The notes under the pieces were generated by a model. The model was not told the origin of the DNA. It saw only the letters and a program-made list of their open reading frames with translations, and searched no databases. DNA of 64,000 nucleotides from the NCBI GenBank assembly GCA_020633205.1, contig JACKEB010000010.1, positions 1,302,001 to 1,366,000 on the forward strand. Reading direction: 5' to 3'. Below, piece after piece: positions 33,761-43,500 of this stretch. Positions within the stretch are counted from its first letter, which is position 1, and each line of letters starts with the position of its first letter. The stretch comes from Polyangiaceae bacterium (GTDB taxonomy: Bacteria > Myxococcota_A > Polyangia > Polyangiales > Polyangiaceae). The position numbers were made by a program, and so were the translations under genes.

Positions 33761-35749
33761 CTAGGCATCCAAGCCTCGCTGAGCCATATCCGCGCGGCGC
33801 AGCGTGAACGAGAACCGCGACCCCTCACCGGGCTTCGAATCCACACGGATATCGCTCTGGTGTGCAAGCAAGACACCCCGCACGATTGCGAGGCCCAACC
33901 CCGAACCGGCGGACTTGCGATCGGCGCGCCAAAAGCGCTCGAACAGCAGCGGTTGATGTTCGCTGGAGATCCCGGGGCCCGAATCCTGAACGGCAAACGA
34001 CACGCCATCCGGCACGACGTCGACCATGAGCCTCACGGAGCCGGCTTGAGTGAACTTCAATGCGTTGCCCAAGAGGTTACTCAGCACCTGAACCAGGCGA
34101 TGGCGATCCGCCTCAACGGCGGGCAACTCGGCGGCGCGCTCGATCCTGAAATCGAGCCCCTTGGCGTCGGCCAATGGTTCGTGGATCTGCAGGATCTCCT
34201 CGATCACGCCGTCTAGCTCGCACGCCTCCGGGTTCACCGAGAAGCGCCCGCTGGCCATCGTTTCCGCGTCAAGCAGGTCCTGAATCAGGCGATTCATGCG
34301 CGAGATCGAGCGCTGCACGATCTCGCCGTAGTCTTCTGCGTCCTCGGACTCGCTCTCCTCCACCAAGTTGTCTGTCGCGAGTGCCAAGGCATTCAGCGGA
34401 CTCCTCAAGTCGTGACTCACCACGGCTAGGGTCTCATCGCGAATGCGTACCGACTCTTCCAAGCGCCACACGAGGAGCGCGTTATCCAGCGCCAAGCCGA
34501 CACGTTGTACGAAGTCGCGTGCGAGGCTCAACTCGTCCCGACGCCAGGGCACGGGCGACTCCAGGAGCAGCAAGCCAACGGAGAAGCGCGTCGTGAGCGG
34601 CAGCCACGCGGTGTACCTCACCCCCCACTCGGCCAGATCCGGCACCGCCTCGCTCGTATTGCCCGGTGGAATGACCAGTAACTCGCCCTTGCGCACGAGC
34701 GTCGCGATCGCCTCACCCCGGGTGGCGTCAGCGCCGTACAAGCGCTGTGCGAGCTCCGCGAGCTTTCCGTCACCGGGCTCCACGGCGTAGCTCCAGCCGC
34801 CCCCTTGGGGAGCGACGCCGAGAATGCAGCCGCGCGCCAGGCGCGGCACGGCGGCCCGCACCGCTGTCTCCAGGGTCCGGCGAAAGTCCAAGCCCCGCGC
34901 AAGATCGTTACCAACCGAGAGCAAGAACTCGAGGCGCTCCTCGTTGCGCCGCCGGTCAGTGATGTCGGTGAGCGTCAGCACGAGACCCGTGGGAGTCTGA
35001 CGATCCGCCCCCATCATCAAGCTCACCCGCTCTTGTACGGTGATGCGCTCTCCTTCACGAGTACGCAAGACGAGCTCGGTCGGGCTTCCCAGCAGCCTGC
35101 GCGTCAGCGCGCTATCCATACGGTCGCGCTGCGCCGGTCGATCCTGATCTTCAACGTTCAGCACCGACCAGAGCTGCTTGCCAAGGCACTCCTCCGCTTC
35201 GAGCTGACAGTACCGCGCGGCAGCGGGATTGAGGTAAGTGACGTTGCCCGCACCATCCGTCGTGATGACGCCGTCGGCGACGCTTCGCAGGGTCGTTGCC
35301 AAGGACTCCCGGCTCGTCCGCAACGCGTCCTCGGCGCGCCGCGCCTTTTGCTCGCTGCGAAACACCCGCACTGCGTTGCGCAGCGCCGCCTCGATCCGAT
35401 CGGGACTCGCGGTCTTGGTCAGGTAGTCCGCTGCTCCGCCCTTGAGCAGCTCCACCGCCAGCTCCTCGTGGCCCTGCCCCGTGAGCACGACAATGGGGCG
35501 GTCCACACCCGCCTGCTTCAAGCGACCAAGCACCTCGAGCGCATCACCGTCGGGCAAGCGATTGTCGAGCAAGATGCAGTCGATGGTCGGATCTGCAGCG
35601 CGCTCCAGCGCTTGCTCAGCAGTCTCCGCTTCGACCAGGTCGTAGTCCCGCTCACCACGGGTCAGGGCACGGCGAATGGACAGGCGATCGACTTCGTCAT
35701 CGTCGATCACCAAAACGCGCAAGCTGCGACGTACTCGAGATGCAGTCAT
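33761..35749 (-). CDS. REC-PAS-GAF histidine kinase
   Basis: 662 residues from ATG 35749. REC first (about 10-125; phospho-Asp in IDCILLDNRLPDGDALEVL), then PAS (about 150-270; ADGVITTDGAGNVTYLNPAA), GAF (about 275-420), HisKA (AVVSHDLRSPLNALALATDN) and HATPase (VLSNLLGNALKFTQAG, VQDSGPGISSEHQPLLFERFW, SGLGLAIVRGVLLAHQ). Input through REC means it is switched by another phosphorelay protein. No TM segments, so cytoplasmic. Confidence 0.92.
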   Translation of the reverse strand: MTASRVRRSLRVLVIDDDEVDRLSIRRALTRGERDYDLVEAETAEQALERAADPTIDCILLDNRLPDGDALEVLGRLKQAGVDRPIVVLTGQGHEELAVELLKGGAADYLTKTASPDRIEAALRNAVRVFRSEQKARRAEDALRTSRESLATTLRSVADGVITTDGAGNVTYLNPAAARYCQLEAEECLGKQLWSVLNVEDQDRPAQRDRMDSALTRRLLGSPTELVLRTREGERITVQERVSLMMGADRQTPTGLVLTLTDITDRRRNEERLEFLLSVGNDLARGLDFRRTLETAVRAAVPRLARGCILGVAPQGGGWSYAVEPGDGKLAELAQRLYGADATRGEAIATLVRKGELLVIPPGNTSEAVPDLAEWGVRYTAWLPLTTRFSVGLLLLESPVPWRRDELSLARDFVQRVGLALDNALLVWRLEESVRIRDETLAVVSHDLRSPLNALALATDNLVEESESEDAEDYGEIVQRSISRMNRLIQDLLDAETMASGRFSVNPEACELDGVIEEILQIHEPLADAKGLDFRIERAAELPAVEADRHRLVQVLSNLLGNALKFTQAGSVRLMVDVVPDGVSFAVQDSGPGISSEHQPLLFERFWRADRKSAGSGLGLAIVRGVLLAHQSDIRVDSKPGEGSRFSFTLRRADMAQRGLDA

Positions 35750-35899
35750 GTCGGATGGGAGTGGAGCCGTGGCACCTTCGCTTGGCACGTGGCCCCGACA
35801 GCAATTCCGATGCCAGTATCGGTGCGGGAGCAAGCCGCCCGCTACCAAGAGATGCGGCACTCCCACCCGAACCCCACTGGAGCGCAGAAACTAGGCGTG

Positions 35900-35934
35900 A
35901 AAAACCCGCTTCGCCTGGCTAGGGCTGAAGCGGG
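35900..35934 (-). terminator. Terminator of the OmpA-encapsulin-usp-BON operon
   Basis: On the minus strand CCCGCTTC, a 14-base loop and GAAGCGGG are followed by TTTTT (35904-35900). It is 33 bases past the BON gene stop. Confidence 0.85.
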
Positions 35935-35966
35935 CTGGATTGTGGAACTCCGAGGGTGCCGCGGCA

Positions 35967-36428
35967 CTATGCCCCGGGAGGGGCAGTCTGCGACTCGCGG
36001 TCAAAGGACTCCAAGGGAGGAGCGAAGGTCACGGTCGAGCGAATGTCGACAACGCCGGGGATACCGCTCAGCTGGTCTTCCAGCAGCTGTAGCGACCCCG
36101 AGTCGGGTTCGTCTCCCGTCAAGCTGACGACTCCATCGAACACATCGAGTCGCACCCGTGCGCATGCGCAGCCGGCGAGTACCGCTTGCGCGTCCTTGAG
36201 CACGTCGGTGTCGTCCCGGCGTGGTTCGATCTCCAACGCCGACGTCACGACGCTTCGAACGTCGTTGTGCTGCAGGAGTTCACGCTTCAGCAAGTGAGCG
36301 TGGCGCAGCGTGGGTACGCTGCCCGAGAGCACGACGGTGCTTGATGCGTAGCTGGCGGCAACACCCGGAAGCCCTTCCGCGCGGCACCACACATCCACCT
36401 GGTTCTGAACGAGTTCACTGGTCAGCAT
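35967..36428 (-). CDS. Two-BON-domain protein
   Basis: 153 residues. Two BON-type units: one at about 1-68 (VLSGSVPTLRHAHLLKRELL) and one at about 72-140 (DGVVSLTGDEPDSGSLQLLE, VDIRSTVTF). No signal peptide is evident, so it may act in the cytoplasm, unlike OsmY. Its start overlaps the usp gene end by 14 bases. BON proteins bind lipid or help in osmotic stress; last gene of the operon. Confidence 0.85.
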   Translation of the reverse strand: MLTSELVQNQVDVWCRAEGLPGVAASYASSTVVLSGSVPTLRHAHLLKRELLQHNDVRSVVTSALEIEPRRDDTDVLKDAQAVLAGCACARVRLDVFDGVVSLTGDEPDSGSLQLLEDQLSGIPGVVDIRSTVTFAPPLESFDRESQTAPPGA

Positions 36429-36933
36429 GCTTGTACCTCCCGACTGGCACCGGTGTTGGGAGCCCAGCGCTCTGAGGCACGACGATCACCGGACATTTCA
36501 CGCTCCGCAGAACCGACTCGCTGACACTGCCAAGGACCAGGCGTTCCACACCGCTGCGCCCGTGGGTGCCAACGACCAAGAGCTCGGCTCCTAGCTTCTC
36601 GGACAGATCAACGATCGTCTTGACGATCTCACCGTCCACGACTTCGCACGTAACAGGGCTCCGGCAGCCTTGCACCAGGGTCTCCAAGGCTTGCCGCGCC
36701 TCCTCCCGCTGCTGCTCGTAGAGCCTCGGCTGCATCGCGGGGAGCATCCCCGGCTGCAGCGTAGGTACCGCGGTCAGTGGGGGCATCACGTGTACCACGT
36801 GGAGCCTCGCTGAAGAACCCAGCGCTCTCTCGTCCGCCCACAACAACGCGCGGCGGGAGCATTCCGCGAAGTCCACCGGAACCAAAAACAGCTGTCCACC
36901 TCCTGTTGGGGCCGACGTATCTGACTGAGTCAT
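36415..36933 (-). CDS. Universal stress protein
   Basis: 172 residues. UspA fold with intact ATP motif GTHGRSGVERLVLGS and end SVLRSVKCPVIVVP. Lies between encapsulin (9-base gap) and BON gene (14-base overlap). No other domain. Called from motif and fold pattern. Confidence 0.93.
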   Translation of the reverse strand: MTQSDTSAPTGGGQLFLVPVDFAECSRRALLWADERALGSSARLHVVHVMPPLTAVPTLQPGMLPAMQPRLYEQQREEARQALETLVQGCRSPVTCEVVDGEIVKTIVDLSEKLGAELLVVGTHGRSGVERLVLGSVSESVLRSVKCPVIVVPQSAGLPTPVPVGRYKHADQ

Positions 36934-36942
36934 CTCATCACC

Positions 36943-37734
36943 TCACTCGAAACGGATGACAGCCTCTGGCCCGGTCATCCGGAACGTAAACGTTTCCGTA
37001 AGATAAAGGCGCAAGTGCGTCGCGGTATGCGCCTCGTAGCCAAGGCTGCAGTCTTGGCCGATCGTGGTCGTGAAGTCGCCGCCGCGCATGCTGAGTAGCA
37101 TTGGCTTCGGCGCGTCCGGGGCGTGAATGATGTCACCCTCGAGGGTCCTGGCGAGGAGTTTCCGTGGGGGATAACTCTCTCCCGCTGCACTGAGTTCACG
37201 ATAGCTCTTGGTATCCAGCACGAGCGCATAGGGGCCATCAACGCCCTGCTCGCGGAAGCGCGCGAGGCCAGAAGCGACGAGCTTGGGTAGCGCCTCGGGG
37301 TCCCGGTTCCAGCGAATCGCCTCGTGGTGTTTCGCCGAGTTCAAACCGGTGATCCCACCCTGAGCAAAGCCGTTGTAGACGGCTCGCTCTTCGAAAGTCG
37401 CGAGCTGGATCGCAGCGTCCACCGCGGGATCGAGATTCACGTCGTCGGCGCCGCGGGAGAGGTTATCTAGCTCCCACTGCTCGAGCTCGAACGGGACGCG
37501 CACCTCTACCAAGGGTTGCACTTGGCGCACACCGTACTGCACGCGCGCCTCTTGGCTCTCCGGTGTGCTCACGCGCCCGAGGTTGAGCGCGGAGAAGTCG
37601 AAACCCTTCGGACCGTCGACATCCACAACACGCCGCGTAGAGAGGCGGGTGCGGAGCACACCCGCTACCTCCGCCTCCACCGCGGCCCATGCGGCGCCGC
37701 TGATGGGCGCCAAGCGCTGTCTCAAAAAATCCAT
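36943..37734 (-). CDS. Encapsulin shell protein, family 1
   Basis: 263 residues, HK97-like fold. N-terminal arm MDFLRQRLAPISGAAWAAVE matches the T=1 shell pattern, with E-loop sequence VPFELEQWELDNLSRGADD, the FEERAVYNGFAQGGITGL helix and the C-terminal ETFTFRMTGPEAVIRFE domain. It would form a 60-mer cage of about 24 nm with cargo inside, docked to cargo peptides such as SLGIGSLR. The likely cargo is the EncFtn at 26414. Here it is second in an operon after an OmpA lipoprotein, with GAAAGGATG before the ATG. Confidence 0.95.
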   Translation of the reverse strand: MDFLRQRLAPISGAAWAAVEAEVAGVLRTRLSTRRVVDVDGPKGFDFSALNLGRVSTPESQEARVQYGVRQVQPLVEVRVPFELEQWELDNLSRGADDVNLDPAVDAAIQLATFEERAVYNGFAQGGITGLNSAKHHEAIRWNRDPEALPKLVASGLARFREQGVDGPYALVLDTKSYRELSAAGESYPPRKLLARTLEGDIIHAPDAPKPMLLSMRGGDFTTTIGQDCSLGYEAHTATHLRLYLTETFTFRMTGPEAVIRFE

Positions 37735-37766
37735 GTCATCCTTTCAGCCGATGGCGTCGGCTCTTC

Positions 37767-38366
37767 TCAGTAGGGGCGCTTGATCTCGAGCTGCACGACA
37801 TCTACGCGGCGGTCGTATCCCTGGGCGATGAGCGGGTCGTTGCCTGCTCGCGCCTGGCTCTCACCGGCCGATTTGAGTTCGATGCGGTCGGGGGAAATGC
37901 CGTACGCAACCAGCACATCCTTCACGGTCTGCGCACGTTCGAGACCGAGGCGCTGGTTGTACGCGGTGCTGCCGCGCGTATCCGTGTGACCGATCAGCAG
38001 GATCTTGGCGTCACGATGATTCGGGTCGTTCAAGCACTCCGCCAATCCGGAGAGCTCGAGGTGGTCTTGGGGCCGCGCCTTCGCCTTGTCAAAGTCGAAG
38101 AACGGGATTTCCGTGGGGCAGCCAGCCTCCGCGGGCCCCACGTCGATCTGGACGTAGCGGGCGCTATACTTCGCGGGCTCCCCCAGTGAGGGGTTGTATT
38201 CGTTATCCGCGCCCGCCGGCGGCAGGTTGGGGTCGGTGTTCTCTTGCACCGGGGCAGCACACGCCACCGCGCAGAAAAGCGCGCCGAGCGTCGCGCCCAG
38301 CATAAATCCGCGTGGATACTTAGGGCGTGGCGACCCGGCGCGACGATTGTCGTCCTGTCTATTCAT
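37767..38366 (-). CDS. OmpA-domain lipoprotein
   Basis: 199 residues from ATG 38366 (AAAAGGAGGAG before it). Signal ends CAVACA-like; the OmpA domain occupies about 95-199 (FFDFDKAKARPQDHLELSG, LIGHTDTRGSTAYNQRLGLE, RRVDVVQLEI). It is first of the sigma-54 operon OmpA, encapsulin, usp, BON. Related to the OmpA lipoprotein at 28711. Confidence 0.9.
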   Translation of the reverse strand: MNRQDDNRRAGSPRPKYPRGFMLGATLGALFCAVACAAPVQENTDPNLPPAGADNEYNPSLGEPAKYSARYVQIDVGPAEAGCPTEIPFFDFDKAKARPQDHLELSGLAECLNDPNHRDAKILLIGHTDTRGSTAYNQRLGLERAQTVKDVLVAYGISPDRIELKSAGESQARAGNDPLIAQGYDRRVDVVQLEIKRPY

Positions 38367-38391
38367 CACTCCTCCTTTTGAGGACGTGAGT

Positions 38392-38408
38392 TGCAGACCG
38401 CGTGCCAA
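38392..38408 (-). promoter_or_regulatory. Sigma-54 promoter of the encapsulin operon
   Basis: Minus-strand TTGGCACG-CGGT-CTGCA matches the -24/-12 consensus at all but one informative position. Predicted start near 38381, 15 bases before the ATG, with the ribosome site AAAAGGAGGAG inside that leader. Best match in the window. Confidence 0.8.
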
Positions 38409-38564
38409 AGACTGCGAGCTTCGAGGCCAGCTCAGCAGGGAAAAAACCCGCCAGAACGCGGCGCAATGTTCGAGCGAGACCCGCCTGTGTGCGTGGCGCG
38501 TTGCCCCGCAAGACGCGCGGCAGCCCCACGCCCAGCGCGGCAGGGCTAGCGCAAGTGCCGTGCG

Positions 38565-40001
38565 CTACTTCTTGCCTTCGACGCGAAGCTTCTCCGAGTC
38601 GCGTCGGGCGGCAGCCTGAAGGCGCGCCTTGAGGCGCCCGGCGTATCCGAGCTTGTTCTCCTGCTTCAGCCGAGCAATTGCCAGCGCGTCGTCGGGAACG
38701 TCCTGCGTCACCGTGGTGCCAGTCGCCACGTACGCTCCTGCCCCGATGTTGACCGGTGCCACGAGCTGACTGTCGCTGCCGATGAATGCGCCCGCGCCGA
38801 TCACGGTGCGGTGCTTCTTGAAGCCGTCGTAGTTGCAGAAGATGGTTCCAGCGCCGATATTCGCGTTCTCACCGACATCCCCGTCGCCAAGATAGGCAAG
38901 GTGATTGGCCTTCGCGCCCTTGCGCAAGCGGGTCTTCTTGATCTCCACGAAGTTCCCAACGCGCGCCTTCTCCTCAACCAAGCTCTCGGGGCGCAGATGC
39001 GCAAAAGGGCCAATCTCGGCCCACTCTCCAACACTGCTGCCGATCACCACCGAGTAAGGCTTGAGCATCGCGTTCTTGCCGATGCGTGAGTCCGTGATCA
39101 CGCAACCGACATCGATCGTCGCGCCTTCCTCGACCTGCGTGCTGCCTCGCAGGCACACGCCGTCTTGAATCGTCGCGTCAACGCCGACTTCCACGGAGTC
39201 GTCGATGCGAGCGTTGCCGCGGATGTTCGCGCCTCGGCGACCGTGCGCGACAGCGATCCGTCGAAACAGGATCGCCTCTGCTTCTGCGAGCTGAGCACGA
39301 TCGTTGACGCCGAGCATGGCCTCTTCCTCTCCAACGATGCCTAGCGCTCCACCCGCCCCAGTAGCGCGAGCGACCACGTCGGTGAGATAGAACTCGCCCT
39401 GAGCGTTGTTGCTGTCGAGACTCGCTAGCGCGTCGCGCAGAAACGCAGTGCGCGCCACGTACACACCTGCGTTGATCTCCTGCACCGCGCGCTCTTCGTC
39501 GCTGCGCAGGTCCTTGAACTCACGGATCTCCTGAACCTTGCCCTCGGCGTCACGTAAGATCCGTCCGTAAGAACCCGGTTCCTCGAGGATACACGTCAAG
39601 AAGGCTACAGGTGATGCGGGTTGCTCCTCCAGCGCTTTGGTCAGCCGGGCCAGATCCTCGCTGCGCAAGAGGGGTGTATCGCCGCAAAGGATCATCACTC
39701 GCTCTGCATCCTGCAACGGTTCGAGACCGACACGCGCCGCGTCCCCGGTGCCGCGAGGGGGGTCTTGCGTCGCGAAAGCGACTCGCTCGCGCCCGAACGC
39801 CGCTTCGATGTAGCTCTGAATGGCGTCCCGGTTCTCCGGGTTGACCACGATCACCACGCGCTCCGCACCAGCCTCAAACGCTGCTCGCACTGGAAAGTGC
39901 ACCAAGGGTCGCCCAGCGACGGGGTGCAACACCTTGTTGAGCGCGCTCTTCATGCGCGTGCCTTTGCCTGCCGCCAAGATGATCGCCACGAGCTCTGACA
40001 T
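38565..40001 (-). CDS. glmU: Bifunctional N-acetylglucosamine-1-phosphate uridyltransferase/acetyltransferase
   Basis: Makes UDP-GlcNAc for peptidoglycan and LPS. 478 residues from ATG 40001 (ATG 40031 gives ten more). Uridyltransferase at 1-230: VAIILAAGKGTRMKSALNKV and PLVHFPVRAAFEAG, VMILCGDTPLLR. Left-handed beta-helix acetyltransferase at 250-478: repeats such as IDDSVEVGVDATIQDGV, conserved VEIKKTRLRKGAKANHLAYL and GDGDVGENANIGAGT. Length and order are normal. No operon partner seen. Confidence 0.95.
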   Translation of the reverse strand: MSELVAIILAAGKGTRMKSALNKVLHPVAGRPLVHFPVRAAFEAGAERVVIVVNPENRDAIQSYIEAAFGRERVAFATQDPPRGTGDAARVGLEPLQDAERVMILCGDTPLLRSEDLARLTKALEEQPASPVAFLTCILEEPGSYGRILRDAEGKVQEIREFKDLRSDEERAVQEINAGVYVARTAFLRDALASLDSNNAQGEFYLTDVVARATGAGGALGIVGEEEAMLGVNDRAQLAEAEAILFRRIAVAHGRRGANIRGNARIDDSVEVGVDATIQDGVCLRGSTQVEEGATIDVGCVITDSRIGKNAMLKPYSVVIGSSVGEWAEIGPFAHLRPESLVEEKARVGNFVEIKKTRLRKGAKANHLAYLGDGDVGENANIGAGTIFCNYDGFKKHRTVIGAGAFIGSDSQLVAPVNIGAGAYVATGTTVTQDVPDDALAIARLKQENKLGYAGRLKARLQAAARRDSEKLRVEGKK

Positions 40002-40312
40002 GGGGCGAGGTTTTGCCACTCTGCGAGGCATCTGACCATGGCCAGCCTGCGGCTCGTCGAAACCCCTTGTTTAGAGCGGTGAGCGTCCACCCAGCTCACC
40101 GAACGGTGAAGCAAGCAGGGCGCGGCGCGCATCGGTTCTGGTGTTCGGACGCTTGCCCTACGCCGCCAAAAAGGAACTGACGCCGCCCCTCAGCCCATCC
40201 GGGCTCCCCAGCACGAGCCTCGCAGGTCACGCAAGCAACGCGAGCGAACGACTCCTCAGGGAAGTGTCCAGCGGTCAATAGGACGCGCGCCTGAATACCA
40301 GAGGCACGCAGC

Positions 40313-40339
40313 GGTTTTGCGGCACCCCGCCGCAAAACC
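40313..40339. other. Perfect hairpin in a divergent gap
   Basis: The 530-base gap 40002-40531 between glmU and the 1303-residue gene has no gene I can support. Inside it GGTTTTGCGGC pairs perfectly with GCCGCAAAACC over a 5-base loop. It sits between divergent genes, where a terminator is not expected, so it could end an unseen small RNA. Confidence 0.45.
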
Positions 40340-40531
40340 CGAAACGCGACTCAATTGCGCCAACGGTCACGCGAACGCCTCACGCGCCGATCCCGCTCCC
40401 CTTCGCGCGCCTAGCCGCAGAAATCGCGGCCAAATCGCGAGCGCCGATCCGGGCCCAGTCGCTGCGTCGCGTTACACGCCCGCAGGATTCGCGATTCACG
40501 CCTGCCTTCGAGGCGATACACTCGGGAAATC

Positions 40532-43500
40532 ATGGCTATTGCTTTGCGGGGCGGTAACGGTCGGCACTCCAGGCGCGATGCGGGGCGCAAACTGCAAGAG
40601 CAGCGTCCTCGGCGGACACTCAGGCGCGCCGTGTTGGGCAGCGCTTGCGTTGCGCTGAGTGTGCTGGCGTGTTCGAGCGATTTCGATACGACGCGACGCG
40701 CGCCACCTCCCTCGACCTTGGGAGACGACATGTACTCCGCGCTCTGCGATCGCTTGGGAGCGAGCGTGCTGACGGAGGACCTGGAGGGGGCGTCCTACCG
40801 TGGGATCTGCCATATCGATGCCTCGGGGAAATATGCCGACACGGTGGACACCAAGCCCCTCGGCACCCTGCAAGGTGAAGCGGCCCTCACGCGCCAGTTC
40901 GCCATCAGCAAGCTAGAGGCGATGGCGCGGCGTCGGAGCCAGCTGATCGATGCCTTCAACGCCACCTTCCCCGACGACGAGATCAGCGACCCTTGGAGTG
41001 ACAAGAACGAGTCGGTGCGCGGCCATGTGGCGCTGAGCCGTTTCATGAAAGGCATCGTGCCGCTCTACGAGTCCAACCCAGTAGAGCCTCAGGGCATGGA
41101 AGATACGCTGCCCTCCGTCACGCGCTCTACGGGCCGGTTGTTCTCCGGTCTGGCGGGACCGCCGAAGGACGACGAGTTCACGAGCGGTCTCGACCCGGCA
41201 CAGGCAGAGGCGTTGGCCAGAGCGGCGCAAGACTCACTGGCTGGCCTTTCCGGGAGGCAAGGCTATCGCCCGCTCCGAGTGACGCTCGGCGCGTTGCGTC
41301 CGGCGCTGGCCTACCCGGAGCTACGCAGCCTCGCCCAGACGCTCACGCCGCATTTCGAGCCCAACGCGGATATGTACGATGCGCTGCAGGACGTACTTGG
41401 TATGACCCAAGGAGAACTCACGACATCGACCCCGAGCGCTCTGCCGGAGCCGCTCGAGGTGGTTGACGCGAGCACCCTGCAGCTCAACCGGCCGCGCACC
41501 AAGCTAGAAGTCGCGGCCGCGATGATGCTGAGCCAGGACCCGGTGTTTGCCGGCCCAGGCTCTGAACCGCGCTATCTGGTGCAGCGAGATCAGCGCGGCG
41601 TAGCCATCCCGAGCGCCGCGGTGATGGGCTCGCTCATCGTCGACAGCGACGGCGACGGGCTAGCCGACGTTGATTCCGCGGGGAGATTCGTCGGTCCCAA
41701 TGGTTTGGCGCAGGTGGACCCGCCGTTCGTGGTCCCAGCCTTCCAGCGCGTTCAGGCCCCGGACTTCTATGGACGAGCTTTGACTTCAGGGGGGGAGGAA
41801 GTCTACGAGTACATCGACACCTCCCAGACGCTGACGGCGGCGCTGGTGCGCGACTTGGAGCCGCTGCTGAATCCGGATGCATCGGCTCCAGGCGGAGAGA
41901 CCGTGCTCAACTTGCTGTCCGGTGCCTACCTGCTCTACGGCTCGCCGAAGGAGGTCCCCGCTGACTGGGCCAACGGCGGTAGCTACCCGAGCTTCGACAG
42001 CGCCACCTCCCCGCTGCTCGACTTGATCCACGCCGTGGGCCAGGTGTTCGCACACCCGGAGAGCGACAGCTGGCTCCTGATGGCCAAGCAGCTGATGCAG
42101 AACAACGAAGGCGACCTGGCGCGGCTGATCGGAGCCGCCCTGCGCGCCCGAGAGATCGGCAACCAGTTCCCCAACGTGAAGCTCGACATCAAGAGCACGT
42201 TCTGGGACGAGCTGATGCCGGTCGTTGTGAAGGTGCTGCAGAACGAAGGCCTATTCCGCAGGGTAATGGCAACCTTCAAGAACCCGAAGGTGCAAAACGA
42301 GCTGATGGAGGCGCTCTCCAAGTTCAACACCTACGCGGATCGCGCGACGTACGACCCCCGGGACCTGAACAGCCCCACGCTTCAGAACTTGTCCACCGGC
42401 GACACCAAGGAGCCCGTCCAGGTAGCCGTCGACTACTCCAAGCCGGACGTGGTGGGCAACCAGAGCCAGTGGTTCCAGGCGCTGCAGCTGATCCACGACA
42501 TGAATCACGTGAACTCCTGCAACAAGCAGGGCGCCAAAGTTCGCGTGAAGATGTTCAACATCGATTTGAGCTGGCCGCTGATCGGGAGCTACGACGAGTG
42601 TGAGCTCTTGCGCATCCACGACATGGGCCTGCTCTACCTGGACGCGCTGATCGATCACTACGGTGAGCCACGCACCCCCGAGGGCATCATGGAGATCGAG
42701 GATGGCCTGCTGAACGGCATCCTCAACCTCTCGAGCAACATCGTGAGCATCGATCAAGTGTTCGAGGATTCCAGCCACATCACGGGCATGAGCCTCAACC
42801 CCACCCCCGAGGCGTTCAACCGCTTGGTGTTCTTCGGCACAGATAGCGACAAGTTTGGACCGGCTTTCGGTGGAACGATGCCCGACCAGGACAACTTCAT
42901 CCCGCCCAACGGGAACGACGCGCGAGCTATCGAGACCAACGACTTCATCACTGGCCTGATCGAACCCCTCTCTACCAGCGTGTGCCCCACCCGCTTCAAC
43001 TCGGCACACAACATCGAGCTAGCGGACTGCGCTCTGAGCAACTCGAACGATCTGCTTCGCCTTCGCGACCACGGAGCCATTTTCACGTGGGAAAAGCACA
43101 ACTTCTACGCAGGCATCGCACCGGTGGTGCAGGCCTTCGACGATCCTGAAGAGAACGGGCAGCTCTTCCTCGAGCTGATCGAGGTCTTGTATCGCCATTG
43201 GCCAAGCGCCGGCCACGGCGACGAGTGCAGCAAGACCGGCACTTGGGAGCCAGGCGTCGCGAACTACAACCCGAAGTACTGCTCCGAGAGCGGCCTCAGG
43301 TACTACGAGCCGATCTTGGCGCAGATCTTCAAGACGGATCTCATCCCCGCGCTGGGGCGCATGACCGAGGTGCTCGAAGGCACGACCATCAACGACACCC
43401 GCAATGGGCGGCAGGTGGACGGCGTCGAGATGATCCGCCAGATCGGCCTCGCGCTCCTCGACCCGACCTACAGCCAGTCGGTGAACATGAAGGACCGCAA

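Noticed and set aside
40096..40335. Minus-strand 79-codon frame
   Set aside because: No ribosome site, no domain, composition like non-coding; the hairpin covers its start.
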